Positions 21,659 through 33,045 of a stretch of 64,000 bases of DNA are shown here, piece after piece (positions within the stretch are counted from its first letter, which is position 1; every line of letters begins with the position of its first letter). The DNA comes from Knufia peltigerae (taxonomy: Eukaryota > Ascomycota > Eurotiomycetes > Chaetothyriales > Trichomeriaceae): the NCBI GenBank assembly GCA_030247855.1, contig JAPDRN010000060.1, positions 143,350-207,349 of the forward strand. Reading direction: 5' to 3'. The position numbers and the translations under genes are program-made. The notes under the pieces were generated by a model, which saw only the letters and a list, made by a program, of their open reading frames with translations, ran no database searches and was not told the DNA's origin.

Positions 21659-22447
21659 ATGTCTACGCAAGCCACTCCTGAAGGTAAGGTTTTTCCCAGT
21701 CAACAAGCTCCGATGAAGAATTCGAGTCTTTTTTGCCCTCATCTCTGTGCTCGTAGCCATGATGTGAACTCCAACAGGCTAACACATCTCCGTACAGTTC
21801 TATGGGCTCAGCGCTCTTCCTCCAGCGAGCCGGAAAAGAACTACATCTACCTGACCATCGGCGTTCCTGATGTGCCTCCCAAGTCCCTCAAGCTCGATCT
21901 CAAGCCAACCTCGCTCACTTTCACTGGAAAGTCAGACACCAAGAAAACCACTTACCACCTGGAGATGCAGTTCTACTCCGAGATCGATGTGGAAAATTCC
22001 AAGACGCATCATACCCCAGCCAACATTCAGATGATCCTGAGAAAGAAGGAACTCAAGGAGGAATACTGGCCACGCCTGCTCAAGGACCCAGCCAAGGTCC
22101 ACTATCTGCGTACGGACTTTGACAAGGTAAGTCGGAAAGCGTTTGCGACACTCGAAATTGCGTCCAGTTCTGACATTGTCTAGTGGGTCGATGAGGACGA
22201 GCAGAACGAGGCGCCCGAGGATGACTACATGAACCAATTTGGCGGTGGCCTCGGCGAAGACGGCGGCTTCGGTGGCATTGATTTCTCCAAACTTGGCGGC
22301 GGTGGTGGTGACATGCCAGGCATGGAAGGCCTCGGTGCGGGCGAAGAAGGTGGTGATGATGAGGATGAGGACGACGATGACATGCCTGACCTGGAAGAGG
22401 ACACAGAAGAGGGAGATGCCAAAGGCAAAGGCAAGGGGGCCGCATAA
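21659..22447 (+). CDS. wos2: p23/Sba1/Wos2 Hsp90 co-chaperone
   Basis: Exons: 21659-21683, 21798-22126 and 22184-22447, with introns of 114 and 57 nt; the product is 205 aa. A CS domain runs from about 9 to 118 (VLWAQRSSSSEPEKNYIYLT, LKLDLKPTSLTFTGKS). It ends with the diagnostic DFDKWVDEDEQNE, whose Trp is the first codon of exon 3. The C-terminus is the usual disordered Gly-rich (GGGLGEDGGFGG) and acidic tail ending in a Lys/Gly stretch. The protein binds the ATP-bound N-domain of Hsp90 and slows ATP hydrolysis, stabilising client complexes. The N-terminal exon codes for only eight residues. Splice sites and the domain match agree throughout. Confidence 0.94.
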
Positions 22448-24165
22448 GCTCCAGGGTCATTTGCGAACCTAAAGGCCACCGCCGGCGCGAAAACAACGCG
22501 ACTCTTCCCCCTCCTCGATGAATACGTGGACATATGCAACTCGCCAACAACCCATTCTTTCTCTCCTTACTTGCTTGGTCTGATTCAACCTGGGGAGAAG
22601 GAGGTCTCTACAGTGTTTTCCCCATCGGTGGTACGTGCAAATATTCGACAGTCCTAAGACAATACAGAGACACGAGAACCATGAGAACCTTTTCCCTTGC
22701 TGCACGAGAAGAAGTCAGATTCAAATGCATCAAGGCTTGCTCGGTTCACACGTCTTGTGACTCTTTTTATTCCATTATCGAACAAGATCTGCTTGATGTG
22801 GTGCACGGGGTTCTTGGTGTTTCGGTAGGGACAGAAAGATAGGTTTCCTTTACCTAGGTAGTAGTCTTCCCCCCTCAAACTCTGCTGAGCGTATGTCTGC
22901 GTGCAAAGGCAAATACAAAAAGAAAATTCAATTGATCGTGGAATGGTTGATTTCTTCAAGAGTTCAAGTCTGTTTTGTACTACGAATCGACTGTTGTTGC
23001 TTTTTCCCAATGCCTGATTACCTACGAACTACTACAGTGCTTGAGGTGCAGTGGAAGCTGGAAGTAACCTGCCTCGCCCATACCACATTCTCGCCTCGAC
23101 TGCTACAGCCTTACAGTACAGCAATGGACTGCCATTGTGGTCTTTTCTACCTCTCACCACTTTTGAGATACGACTACTCGTCAAGGCTTACTCTGTTTGA
23201 CCGCCGCCTGTAACACGATTTCAAAAGTACTTTTGGTGTGTTTGGATTGCTAGAGATGCGGTGAGTCCCCCAGGGTGATAAGTTCTAGCGTCCCTCGCTT
23301 ACGAAGTACGTGGTAGAATTCGTGTACGGAATATGCACTGCCCGGGGGGAAACTTGTTGGACTTTTGACCTGATTTGACCTTGACCCGACTTGACTCTGG
23401 CCTGACTTGTTAGGACCTGGCTGGGACTTGTTGACTAGACCTTATTGACGCTTTCAAGGCGACCTCTGCTGACTCATACTCGTACCACATTTCTCGTGTG
23501 CGATCCCCCTGCAAGTTTTCTTTTTTACAACACCAAAAAAAGCCAAATGCACCCTACGGAGGAGTAGGAGAACGGGGTGTTTTACAGTACCTTCCGAGGT
23601 ACACGCAGTAACTCGTACAAGGAGGATGGCCTCAAGGTGTTCTATTACGCCTTTACGAATACGAGTACGAATACGAATAGGGCTATAATACTACGGAGTA
23701 CTCAGAACGAAGGTTTCCTCCCGTACGTGGTAGAGAGAAGGACTCATGCTCGTGAGACTGAGAAGATTGAAGAGATTGGCGAAGTGACTTATCAGATGGT
23801 TATGAAGAAATGAAATCAGCACATGACAAATCAGCAGCCACGGTGAATAATAAGGGAAGAAGCAGTAATGTTTTTGTGCACTATACAAATTCCTAGATGT
23901 GCGCTATCACTCCGTTGACTCCTTATATTTGTAGATATCAACACTCCATGTCACATGGTTCGTATCGTTCTTCCAGTGAAATTACTTTGATGTTGATACC
24001 AGGTAATCTAGACTGGCCATTGAATGACGGCCTATTGGGTTCTTCGTATAGAGTCACACATGGCATGCGGTGAATACCTCTTGACTTCACTCCTTCACTC
24101 TCTCACCCAAACAAGAATTCGAACACGCAAAAAAGAGACACCCTGAAGGACCAGCAAAAACTACA
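22448..24165. other. 1.7-kb convergent intergenic region with short repeats
   Basis: No gene can be supported between the convergent p23 and cyclase genes. The stretch holds a degenerate run of TTGACC/GACTTG-type units (about 23352-23465), a TACGAA/TACGAG tandem (23655-23680), TACGGAGGAGTA (23555-23566) and an exact TACGGAGTA (23692-23700). It forms the left flank of the metabolic cluster. Confidence 0.55.
23352..23465. repeat. degenerate short repeats (GACTTG / TTGACC units)
   Basis: About ten imperfect copies of TTGACC, TGACTTG or GGACTTG occur in 114 bases. Unit spacing varies from about 6 to 14 bases, so it is not a clean satellite. It is not coding in any frame. Confidence 0.5.
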
Positions 24166-25268
24166 TCACAGAATGGCCAGGACATTGGGAGGAGAACCAA
24201 CACCTCCAAACACATTCAACGGCGCGCTAGTCAATAAGAACGACCACTGCTTCCTGGCTCGACACACCTCCGACAGTCTCTCCAGATCCCACAGCTCTCC
24301 GATTGGCGTGCCCCAATGGCCCAGCAGCCACTCGTGCAGATTCATCTTACCTTCGACGCCAAAGCTGATGGGCTGGCTCTCGAAGGCGATGGTGTCTCCT
24401 GCGACGGCAGCGAAGTGGTGGTTCCATAGCCACTTGACGGATTGCAGGGATGCCTCAACGCCGACAAAAGTGGATCGTTGTATCGATGCCTGGCGCTCCT
24501 CAGGGCCTGCATGCGTGTGCCATGCCGTGAAGCCAGATCGGATGATCAGGATGTCGCCACCCTGGAAATCCACGTTCTGATGCTGGGCCACTTGATCCAG
24601 TTCATCCGTGGTGATGGAGAAGGTCGAATTGGCCGCGATTGCTGGTTTGCCAGTCTGCTCGCGCCACCCGTGGTAGTCAAGCAGAACTCCTCGCCCGACT
24701 ATTCCACCTCTCTCGGCCCAACCTGTTAGACAATATGCGTCAATGATTGATCTCACCACCGTCCGAGTAAGACTTGGCCTTACGATGAATACCCAGGCGT
24801 CCGTCCTCGAGCTTCTCGTCAATGTCCCGGTGCTTCATCCCATTATAATACAGCCCACAATGTTGGACAGCAATGTGTCGCAGGCCATCCCATTGAGAGC
24901 TGCTTTGCGTGTTTAGACTCACCACGTCATCGTGCCCAAAGACCTCGTCAGGTGTGCCCTTCAGTCGTTCCTTGAAGTCGATGATCTGATGTCCAAACGG
25001 CTCTCGGCCCACGAGACGTTCTTGAAAGTGGTCTAGTCGGAGATCCAGCTGGATTGAAACGCCTGTCTTGACCTCCTGGACCGCCCGTTTGACAACCTCG
25101 GGTGTGAGGTAGTTAAGAGCTGTCCTCTCGTGAGGCCAGGTCGACCGAAAAATGTGCTTCAGACTCACTGCCTAATTCATCGTTCTCCCCCCAGAGACCC
25201 CAAGCATTGCCGTGAGGTTGCCCTTCGACCTTGGGCAAGGAGTCGAAATCTACATATGGTGATGGCAT
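24166..25268 (-). CDS. cyclase-family (PF04199-type) metal-dependent hydrolase
   Basis: Exons (minus): 25268-25169, 25119-24784 and 24722-24166, with introns of 49 and 61 nt; the product is 330 aa. The first splice restores the family motif DELGTLNYLTPEVVKRA, and the second gives GIHRWAERGGIVGRGVLLDY. Also visible are NTQSSSQWDGLRHIAVQ, GDILIIRSGF and WLWNHHFAAVAGDTIAFE, all typical of the fungal branch of the cyclase/kynurenine-formamidase-like superfamily. These are metal-dependent hydrolases acting on amide, lactone or ring bonds; the substrate cannot be read from sequence. The gene shares a 636-bp divergent promoter with the sugar transporter, with CGGCGCCG sites at 25423 and 25677. No signal peptide is seen, so it is probably cytosolic. 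Confidence 0.88.
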
Positions 25269-25422
25269 GATTGTGATCGTCTGTCGGCTTTGATAGTGCC
25301 AATCTGGGGGCATTTCTGCTGCCGAAGCATTAAATATGATTCGTCTTCTGCATGTTCAACACGGACGCTTCCAGTTCGTCGTCGCCGGCAGAAATCCGAG
25401 TTCTGCATAGAATTTCACGTGA

Positions 25423-25432
25423 CCGGCGCCGG
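25423..25432. promoter_or_regulatory. CCGGCGCCGG palindrome (cluster site 1)
   Basis: This is an exact inverted CGG repeat with 2-bp spacing, the geometry recognised by many Zn2Cys6 dimers. It lies 155 bp upstream of the cyclase start. Confidence 0.65.
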
Positions 25433-25676
25433 GATTGTGGGTCATGCAAAAAATGTGGTGGACCTTTTGTAAAACCCCCTCGTCGGTTGCGGCTCAACTC
25501 TCACTTTCACAGGTGCCCGAGATCCCATAGTGGAGATGATGTCCGTGTGAGAGGCAAAAAGCTTGCCGTCTTCATCCCAAAGATGCCACGAGGCCAGGAC
25601 CTGGTTCCGTCAAATTCCATCTCGCAAGATCCAAGTGCAGGACGGGGACCCCGTGGAGTTTGGTTTGGTTTAGCCC

Positions 25677-25688
25677 ACCGGCGCCGGT
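25677..25688. promoter_or_regulatory. ACCGGCGCCGGT palindrome (cluster site 2)
   Basis: This is a perfect 12-bp palindrome around CGGCGCCG, 217 bp upstream of the transporter start. Confidence 0.65.
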
Positions 25689-25904
25689 GCCAGCATCAAC
25701 TCCAGATGAAGGCAGACTTGCGGAGAAATCTCTTTCTGAATCATCAGGAATACAAAAAAACGAGATCCCCCTGTGCAAAGCCCAATCGCAAGTTCCTACA
25801 ACATCGTGCTTCTTGATAGAAACCCATTGTCTCTGAATTCTCAGCTGAGAAGGCGCCACTCGCACAGAACTCTCTTCACGACAGTCCTGGTTCATCTTTC
25901 CAGT

Positions 25905-27891
25905 ATGGGTTGGTTTTTCAAGAAGCCTGCTGATGCGGCGGGATCTACAACTGTCGCCTTCCTCGTCGGCCTGTTTGTCGCTTTTGGTGGTGTTCTCTTT
26001 GGCTATGACATCGGCTACATCAGTGGCATTCTCGCCATGAAGTGAGTTCATCATTTCATCTCCTCGTTTGTCACAATCTGGGCCGTCTAACGAACGTTCC
26101 GGCAGGTACTGGAAAACTCATTTTTCCACTGGATATCGAGACGAGTTCGGAGAGCTCAATGTTACGGCAGGCCAGCAATCCTTGATCGTGTCGATTCTGT
26201 CCGCGGGAACCTTTGCGGGGGCTCTCCTTAGTTCCCCTATTGCCGATCACATTGGCCGCCGCAAGGCCCTGATGGTCAACAGCTGTGTCTTCATGTTTGG
26301 CAATGCCTTGCAAACGGCAGCCACAGCCATTCCGCTGTTCCTCGCGGGACGATTCTTTGCAGGTAAGACAGCTCCGGGAGGCAAAAAAGAGAAAAGCGAA
26401 TTCAGCCTTTCATCCGCTTACACAAATAACCCTCCAGGCCTGGGAGTTGGTTTGCTCAGTGCGACCATTCCTCTTTACCAAGCCGAGACGTCGCCCAAAT
26501 GGCTCCGAGGCGCCGTCATTGGATCCTACCAACTCTTCATCACAGTGGGCATGTTCATGGCTGGCATCGTCGACAACGCCACCAAAGACAGGAATGATAC
26601 GGGATGCTACCGTATCCCTATCGGCGTCCAGTTCATCTACGCACTCATCATCTTTTCCGGCTCCATGTTCCTCCCCGAGACGCCCCGGCAACTTGTCCGC
26701 CGCTCCGACTTCGACGGGGCGGCCAAGAGCCTCTCACGTCTGAGGAGGCTCAGCATAGACCATCCCGCCATTGTGGACGAACTGGCTGAGATCAGGGGCA
26801 ATCACGAATACGAAATGTCGTTGGGCTCCGCGTCGTACCTGACATGTTTCCGCAAACCCCTGCGCAAGAGACTCATCTCTGGAATCTGCCTGCAGGCTCT
26901 ACAGCAATTGACGGGCGTAAGTTTATGTTCTCTCCCTCTCCCTCTTACCTAGATTTGGGAGAAGGGCCCGACAAATCTAACGGTGGACTTCTGACAGATC
27001 AACTTTATTTTCTACTACGGCACGACCTACTTCCAACGCACCGGTATCTCGAACCCTTTCCTCGTGACAGTCATCTGCGATGTGTGCAACATTGTCGGCG
27101 TCTTCCCGGGTTTGTATTTGGTGGAGAAATGGGGCCGGAGACCTCTCCTGATCATGGGCGCCCTGGGCATGGCTGCATGCGAGTTCATCGTGGCCGCCAT
27201 TGGTGTCACAATGCCCGACAGCACAACGGCAAATTCGGTCGTCATCGCCTTTGTCTGCTTCTACATTATCTTTTTCGAGTTGAGGTACGTTACGAGACGA
27301 AATCCCGCCGACCTAAATTTCTTTTCCATAGCTAAGAAGCCTTTTTTACTGACCTTTGACCACCAACTTGGATAGCTGGGGTCCCTGCGCCTGGGTCGTC
27401 ACGGGTGAAATATTCCCACTCAAGACCCGCGCCAAAGCCCTCGGTATGACCTCGTCCAGTAACTGGTTGCTCAACTGGGCACTCGCCTACGCCACCCCTT
27501 ACATGGTCAACCCGGGCAAGGGCAACGCCAACTTGGGATCCAAGGTCTTTTTTATCTGGGGTGCCCTTTGTGTCCTCTGTGCAGTTTTTGTGCAGTTTTG
27601 CATCTACGAAACCAAAGGTGCGATGATGATCCCCACCTGTCTTTCATGTTTGCAATGTTTTCTAGAACGTCGTGGTTCTAACTCGGGTTCATCCTTGCTC
27701 ACCATCTTTCAGGTCTCTCACTCGAACAAGTCGACGAACTCTACGAAAAGGTGCCTCACGCCTGGCAGTCTGCGGGTTTCGTGCCAACGGTCAGCTTTGC
27801 AGATATCCAGCAGCGCAGTCTGTCCATGGCCGGAGAGGAGAAGGAGGGAAAGATCGAGAACGAGGTCGCTGTCTCGGAAGTGTCTTCTTGA
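25905..27891 (+). CDS. MFS sugar transporter (SP family)
   Basis: Exons: 25905-26041, 26106-26362, 26438-26916, 26998-27284, 27376-27617 and 27713-27891, with introns of 64-95 nt; the product is 526 aa. Twelve hydrophobic segments fit the sugar-porter fold. Diagnostic motifs are GGVLFGYDIGYISGIL in TM1, DHIGRRKAL in the TM2-3 loop, LPETPRQL after TM6, QQLTGINFIFYYGTTYF in TM7, EKWGRRPLL between TM8 and TM9, and YETKGLSLEQVDELYEKV after TM12. Similarity is to fungal high-affinity monosaccharide transporters, so hexose or a sugar-like acid is the likely cargo, imported at the plasma membrane. All five splice junctions restore these motifs. Its place beside a transaldolase, aldehyde dehydrogenase and regulator suggests that it imports the cluster's substrate. 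Confidence 0.93.
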
Positions 27892-28634
27892 TCTAGGGGG
27901 TAGTTACCGATGCAGATGAGAGTTATCGACCAAAAGGGACATGACTCGAGGGTTTAGTTCTTACGCCTTGCATTGTAAGCTTGCATCTAGAGGACTAGAA
28001 ATGGCAAGACCATCTGCTCAGCTTGGGAAGTACGGAGGCATCACTGACTGATTCGACTTGTGTGTTAAGATACAAGTGTGTGTGTGTGCACAGCTGTGTT
28101 GCGATGTGTGTATATAGATGTGTGTACAATACACGAGTACGTGCAAAGGGAAAGGAGAGGGAGGTCATTCTCGTTATCATCATCGATCGACCAAATCTTT
28201 GTATGCTCCTTCAGTTGAAGACCTATTTATGTTGTGTAATGACTCAGTCTCAGTTTCAATTTCAGTTTCAATACCCAATCAGGTATCCAGCTCTCCTGTA
28301 AACCCTGCACATATTCATATTTTCAAATTGGAGAGAGGTGCGAACAATGAGGAGGGGCCCGGATCACTGCGAAGATGGAATTTGACAGACATAGGAGCTA
28401 CTGGCAATTGTCTTCATCATATCCCGGTATAGTTTGTCAATCTCGTGATTCCTCCCCCCCCCCCCGGTACCGACAGTTCTGTACGAGATCGAAAAAGGGT
28501 TGTTCGCTCTACCGGCGTGGCGGAAACCCGGAGCCGAGACCCCGAGCGTGGCCGAAGACGTACGGCCGAGAAACCACCGAGAAGAAAATCATGGCCGGCA
28601 GAAGACGTACAGTCGAGCGTGACGAAGAGCAGAA
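27892..28634. other. convergent intergenic region with microsatellite
   Basis: These 743 bases hold a TG-rich microsatellite (about 28076-28130), TACGGAG (28031-28037), a CAGTTT/TCAATT-type short repeat (28243-28272), a C12 homopolymer (28454-28465) and a CGGTACCG (28465-28472). No gene is seen; an in-frame extension of the dehydrogenase reading frame runs through it but has no family support. Confidence 0.55.
28076..28130. repeat. TG-rich microsatellite
   Basis: Interrupted GTGTGT runs separated by CACAGC, GCGA and ATATAGA lie in the intergenic region. Confidence 0.7.
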
Positions 28635-30333
28635 CTATGGCCGCACCTCGACACCTCCAAAGGTCATGCTCTTGACCGTCAGGTACTCGTCGATGCCGAG
28701 GGCGCTGCCTTCCCGTCCAAACCCGCTCTGCTTGACGCCCCCGAAGGGTGATGCAGGGTCGCTGATGATGCCTTGAGATAAGGTCAGCGGGAATGAGATG
28801 CGCGATACACGATCGAGAAAAGGTGGCCCAAAGAAACCAGAAACACTTACCTGTGTTGATGCCCACCATACCCACTTCCATGGCCTCGGCAACCCGCCAG
28901 CAGCGCTGGACGTCCCGGCTGAAGAAGTAGCCCGCCAGGCCGACCTCGCTGGCGTTGGCCATGGCGAGAACTTCCTGTTCCGTTTCAAAGGGGAACAGTG
29001 CCGCCACGGGCCCAAAGGTCTCCTCCCTCGCGACGAGCATCTCGGGCGTCGCGTCCAGCAGCACGGTGAGGGGGTAAAAGTGGCCGTCCCGTCCACCCTG
29101 CCGGCCGGGATCGGCGTCGGTTGTCATCCTGTGCCCGCCCAGGGCGATCTGCGCGCCCTTGGCTTCTGCATCCCGCACGTGGCTGTCCACCTTGTCCACG
29201 GCACGGGCGTGGATCAGCGGGCCGTGGGTCGCAGATGGATCGAACCCGGAACCAAGCTTGTACCGTCTGACGCGCTCGACGAATTTCTTGCCAAACGCCG
29301 GGAGGATCCCCCTTTGCACGTAGATGCGGTTCGCGCAGACGCAGGTCTGGCCCGACGAGCGGAACTTGCTCATCAGTGCACCCTCGACCGCCGCATCAAG
29401 GTCCGCGTCGTCGAACACGATGAACGGCGAGTTCCCGCCAAGTTCCATGGACAGCTTCTTCAGCGTGTCGGACGATTGCTTCATCAGGAGCTTGCCGACG
29501 GCGGTCGAGCCCGTGAAGGAGACCTTCTTGACCTTGGGGTGCGTGCAGAGCGCGTTGCCGACCGCCGGAGTGTTTTCGAGCGTCGTGACGACGTTGAACA
29601 CGCCCGCCGGGATGCCCGCCCGCCTGGCCAGTTCCGCGAGGGCGAGCGACGACAGGGGCGTCTCGCCCGGGGCCTTGACCACCACGGTGCACCCTGCTGC
29701 AATGGCGGGGGCGGCCTTGCGCGTGACCATCGCCGCGGGGAAGTTCCAAGGCGTGATCAGCCCACAGACCCCGATGGGTTCTTTGACGGTCAAGATCCGC
29801 TTCCCGCCCACGCTGGCCGGGATGGTGCTACCGTAGATGCGAGGGGCTTCTTCCGCGAACCAGAGGAGGAAGTCGGACGCGTACTTGACCTCCCCTCGAG
29901 CGTCTGCCAAAGGTTTTCCGTTCTCCATCGTTATCAGGATGGCAAGGTCTTCGGCATTGTCGAGCATGAGCTGGTGCCACTTTCGTAGCATGTCTGATCG
30001 CTGTCGAGCAGTTGTGGCTCGAAAGGTCTTGAATGCATTGGCTGCTGCGTCGATGGCAGCCTCTGTATCTGATACGTCACATTCTGGACATGTACCAACT
30101 ACAACACCAGTACTTGGATCTGGGATTGGGTCAGTTGGCTTCGGCAAAGAGGGATCGCTGCATACCTGTGACCTCAAATGTCTTCCCTGATCCGCTAGGC
30201 AGCCACTGACTGTTGACGAAGGCACGGTCGATAAGAAGACTTTTGTCTTTCAGCTGTGACGCAGGTCAGCTCCATTCGTCAGTCAGCCTGACATCCTTGC
30301 ACTTATACTTACCGGTGGTATTGTTGGAGCCAT
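28635..30333 (-). CDS. succinate-semialdehyde dehydrogenase-type aldehyde dehydrogenase
   Basis: Exons (minus): 30333-30313, 30253-30166, 30119-28851 and 28771-28635, with introns of 59, 46 and 79 nt; the product is 504 aa. Family motifs are clear: ITPWNFPAAMVTRKAAPAIA, FTGSTAVGKLLMKQ, the general-base segment MELGGNSPFIVFDDADLDAA, and the nucleophile in SSGQTCVCANRIY (Cys296). EETFGPVAALFPF and SPFGGVKQSGFGREGS follow. Overall it fits the GabD/Uga2 class, which oxidises succinate semialdehyde to succinate with NAD(P)+. In this cluster it may instead act on a related semialdehyde. Third positions are mixed near the 5' end but strongly G/C from about 29890 downward, which creates a long antisense shadow ORF. 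Upstream lie CGG-N2-CCG sites at 30505-30550. Confidence 0.9.
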
Positions 30334-30504
30334 GATCCTTAACTCGACGTGTTGAGTTGCACTTGTTATGTTTGTCAGCCTTCAGAACGCCTGCATATGT
30401 ATTCAGCCTGCCTGTCAAATGTCGCGGAAGCCGTTTATGATGACGAGTGGCCAGCAGAGGTTGATTGGAACTGATATCGGCATCAACACAAGCTGTGGAG
30501 TGGT

Positions 30505-30514
30505 TCGGTACCGA
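30505..30514. promoter_or_regulatory. TCGGTACCGA palindrome
   Basis: This is an inverted CGG repeat with TA spacer, a variant of the cluster element, 172 bp upstream of the dehydrogenase ATG. Confidence 0.45.
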
Positions 30515-30534
30515 GTTTTCGGATGGACCGAACC

Positions 30535-30550
30535 AGGCGCCGGTGCCGGC
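30535..30550. promoter_or_regulatory. overlapping CGG-N2-CCG variants (cluster site 3)
   Basis: The sequence AGGCGCCGGTGCCGGC holds one near-match (AGGCGCCG) and one CGGTGCCG, overlapping by a half-site. It lies about 200 bp upstream of the dehydrogenase ATG. Confidence 0.55.
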
Positions 30551-30638
30551 AAAACGACAGTGGGTCTTGGCTCGGGGTGGCAAGAATACCACTTCGGAGA
30601 TGCGTCAAGGCTCGGGCGATTTTTCTGGATAACTGCCC

Positions 30639-33045
30639 TCACTCATATCGATAGTCCTGAAATCCCATGGGAAGATCGAAATCGAAGACACTTGCATTGC
30701 CATTGTTCGGCAGGCCAAAAGAACCAATCGATGTACCATCTAACAGCCAGCTTGAGTCCAGATTGCTCCAGTTCCCTATCCAGTCGCGATAGTTATTGAT
30801 GTTTGAGTCCTGGTCGGTTTGTGTACCGAGACGCATGTTGTCGCCGCCATGCTGAGAATACACTGCGTCATAGCCAGGGGGATTTTGAACAATGTGTGAT
30901 CCCTGGTCCCCCTGTGGTCGTGTAAAGAATTGAGGGATACGCCCATCATGATACGTCGAATGCATGTCTTCTCCAGTGACATTCTCTGAGCCTCTGACTT
31001 GATTGTTGTGTGGTACGAACTGGTTACTCTGGGGAACTGCCATCAACAACCGGATCACATGATGGAAATTCTGATGAGGATGTGTCTGCAGGAGTTTCGC
31101 AACCTCCTTGGCCACGGGTTCCAGGCGGGATTGTTCAATAAGTTCGGGCCTGAGTTTTGACATTTTCAAGGCAAGGACACCTGCTACCAGTCAGTTTCCA
31201 ACACCTCACTCCTCACCACTCCTTCCAGTTGAGACGTACAAGTGAAAGCGATGGTCAGGGCAGTATAAGTAGGGGCCCATTTTAGCTGCCATTTGTATGC
31301 TGGGCTTTGTACAAGAAATGACAGTTGACTGAACATGACCCCCATCACGTAAGAGAGTATCTCAGAGGCGACAGAGTCCAAATTAGCTTCACCCAGGGTA
31401 ACCGAGCTCTCTGTAGAAGAATTTGGCTGAATCTTTCGCAGGCCAGCACAGCAAGTAAATGTTTTCGCGTACTCTCTTGACATGTACAGGCTCGTACGTT
31501 GGAAAGATGGTTGAGGATAACCGATATCTAGGTAGGGTGATTAATTCGCTTGTCAAGCTTCGAGGGGTTTCTGGTTTATCGTACCTGCAAAAGTCTTGTC
31601 CCAGAAGGAACACCATGCATCGAACTTTTGGCTGGTCGAACGGATCTTGGCCATCACAGCGGAAGGGGATTTCTCGGATTCCTCAATTTCCTTCTGCATT
31701 TGGGCTGATACCGTTAGCCAACGAGTCTTCTGATACTAGTAGAAACAAACCTCGCAGGATTACCAGTTCCACAAGAGAGACAATTCTAGAATCTGACGCA
31801 TTGGCAGCTGGATGTCTTGCAAATGCCCTCAGAGTCTCTGCTGAGATGGCTTCGATTCGAGGACGGCGTGCCGTGCCAGCAGCAATCTCCCATTCAAGGA
31901 ACGACGCCATCAGCCATGTCCTTGCTTGACGTGCGAGTCGCCTTTCTGTCTTTTGAGTTTCAGCCGAATGGGTGCGGGGACTACGCAGGAGTTGCTGCAG
32001 GGCAGTTTGGAGGCCCAAGACGAGGGCCATTTGTATGGCATGGCCAATGGTAAACCACGTTCGTTCCGAAAAGGCTGCGATCAAGGTCATCGCTTGGACA
32101 TCCTCGATCACGGGCACACCAATGAACAAGGTCTCAGCTGCCAGGCGGCGAGCCTCGTTCTGGGTGACTTGCCTCACCTGGTCCGTGATGTTCGCTGCCT
32201 CCTTGACTCGAGCCGCGGTGGCCAGGACAACGGCGAAGCAAAATGGCGAACGAACGCGCAGAGAATCAAATGTGTCCAGGAGCGGATCCAACATCGGCAA
32301 AAAGGTATTGTTTCCGGTTATGAAGCTGTGCCCACTCTTAGCCATGGCCCTCAAGCCGACCGGTGTAGAACTCTCACCTGTTGAATAAATCCCTGGCCAG
32401 CGACTCGTCAAGCTCTCCCTCGGAGACAAAATCGCGAGGCTGCGTGACAGACGGGAGTAATGTGGTCTGCTCCAGGTCCCAGCTCTGACCGCCGGAAGGC
32501 CGAGGGGTTTCTGGAGTCATGGCATGAATGGCAGTCACCGGAGCATCCAGATCATGCGGAGCCAGTGCGTAGGGATTCTGAGGCTTCCCCGCGCTGGCAT
32601 TACCACTTGTGGCCGCATCTTTGTCAGCCTGGCTGTTGATGGGCGTTTGCACTTGTCCGCCTGAAGGCTGCTCCGTCGGAGCATCTGAACCGGAGGTCTC
32701 CGGGGCAGTCTGTCCGCGAAGTCTCAGGATCTCGACTTCCAACTCTTGGATTCTGGCAGAGGAAGTCAGCAACCGGTGAGAACATCGGTAGGGAACAGAT
32801 CAGGCTTCCAACCTCTTCTGCTGTTGCTGGCCCTCAGTACTTTTGTCAAGTGTTGGTTTTTTGGGCCCAACGAGATCGAAGACGCATGCAGTTCCGGCGG
32901 TCTGGCACCGCATGCAAGGAGCTTTGCCTTCGCAGCGCATCTTCTGCCGCCGACATGTTCGGCAGGCCTTGAACGTCTTTTTGGCCGGAGTGCGAATTGG
33001 TCCCACGAAGTTATCCGGGCCTGGCGATTGAGACTGCCCTTCCAT
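30639..33045 (-). CDS. Zn2Cys6 transcription factor, probable cluster regulator
   Basis: Exons (minus): 33045-32813, 32752-32378, 32334-31751, 31704-31585, 31527-31240 and 31180-30639; introns are 43-60 nt and the product is 713 aa. The zinc cluster is CRTCRRQKMRCEGKAPCMRC plus a last Cys, residues 28-54 (spacing CX2CX6CX5CX2CX6C). A short linker leads to a dimerisation helix (RIQELEVEILRLRG). A fungal-specific regulatory region follows (LPMLDPLLDTFDSLRVRSPFCF, SFQRTSLYMSREYAKTF, LALKMSKLRPELIEQ) with a Gln/Asn-rich tail. Exon-exon joins give a continuous family-like sequence. The weakest is intron 1, with donor GTTGGA. The gene sits centrally among the enzymes and has a CGGCGCCG site about 217 bp upstream, which suggests autoregulation. 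Its target sites are inferred. Confidence 0.87.

Larger units (their letters stand above)
25269..25904. promoter_or_regulatory. divergent promoter, cyclase / sugar transporter
   Basis: This shared upstream region holds two perfect CCGGCGCCGG palindromes, about 155 bp upstream of the cyclase ATG and about 217 bp upstream of the transporter ATG. A CACGTG overlaps the flank of the first (25417-25422). Each gene therefore has its own proximal site. Confidence 0.7.
30334..30638. promoter_or_regulatory. promoter of the aldehyde dehydrogenase
   Basis: These 305 bases lie between the dehydrogenase start and the end of the regulator gene, both on the minus strand. They contain three CGG-N2-CCG-type elements within 46 bp (30505-30550), 170-220 bp upstream of the ATG. 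Confidence 0.6.

Noticed and set aside
28798..29988. 396-codon plus-strand ORF opposite the aldehyde dehydrogenase
   Set aside because: It is a shadow of GC-ended codons; the minus strand has full aldehyde dehydrogenase motifs and the plus-strand translation resembles nothing.
28417..30225. 602-codon unspliced frame covering most of the aldehyde dehydrogenase
   Set aside because: It skips the true first two exons and reads through intron 3, losing the conserved SPFGGVKQSGFG end; the four-exon model restores it.
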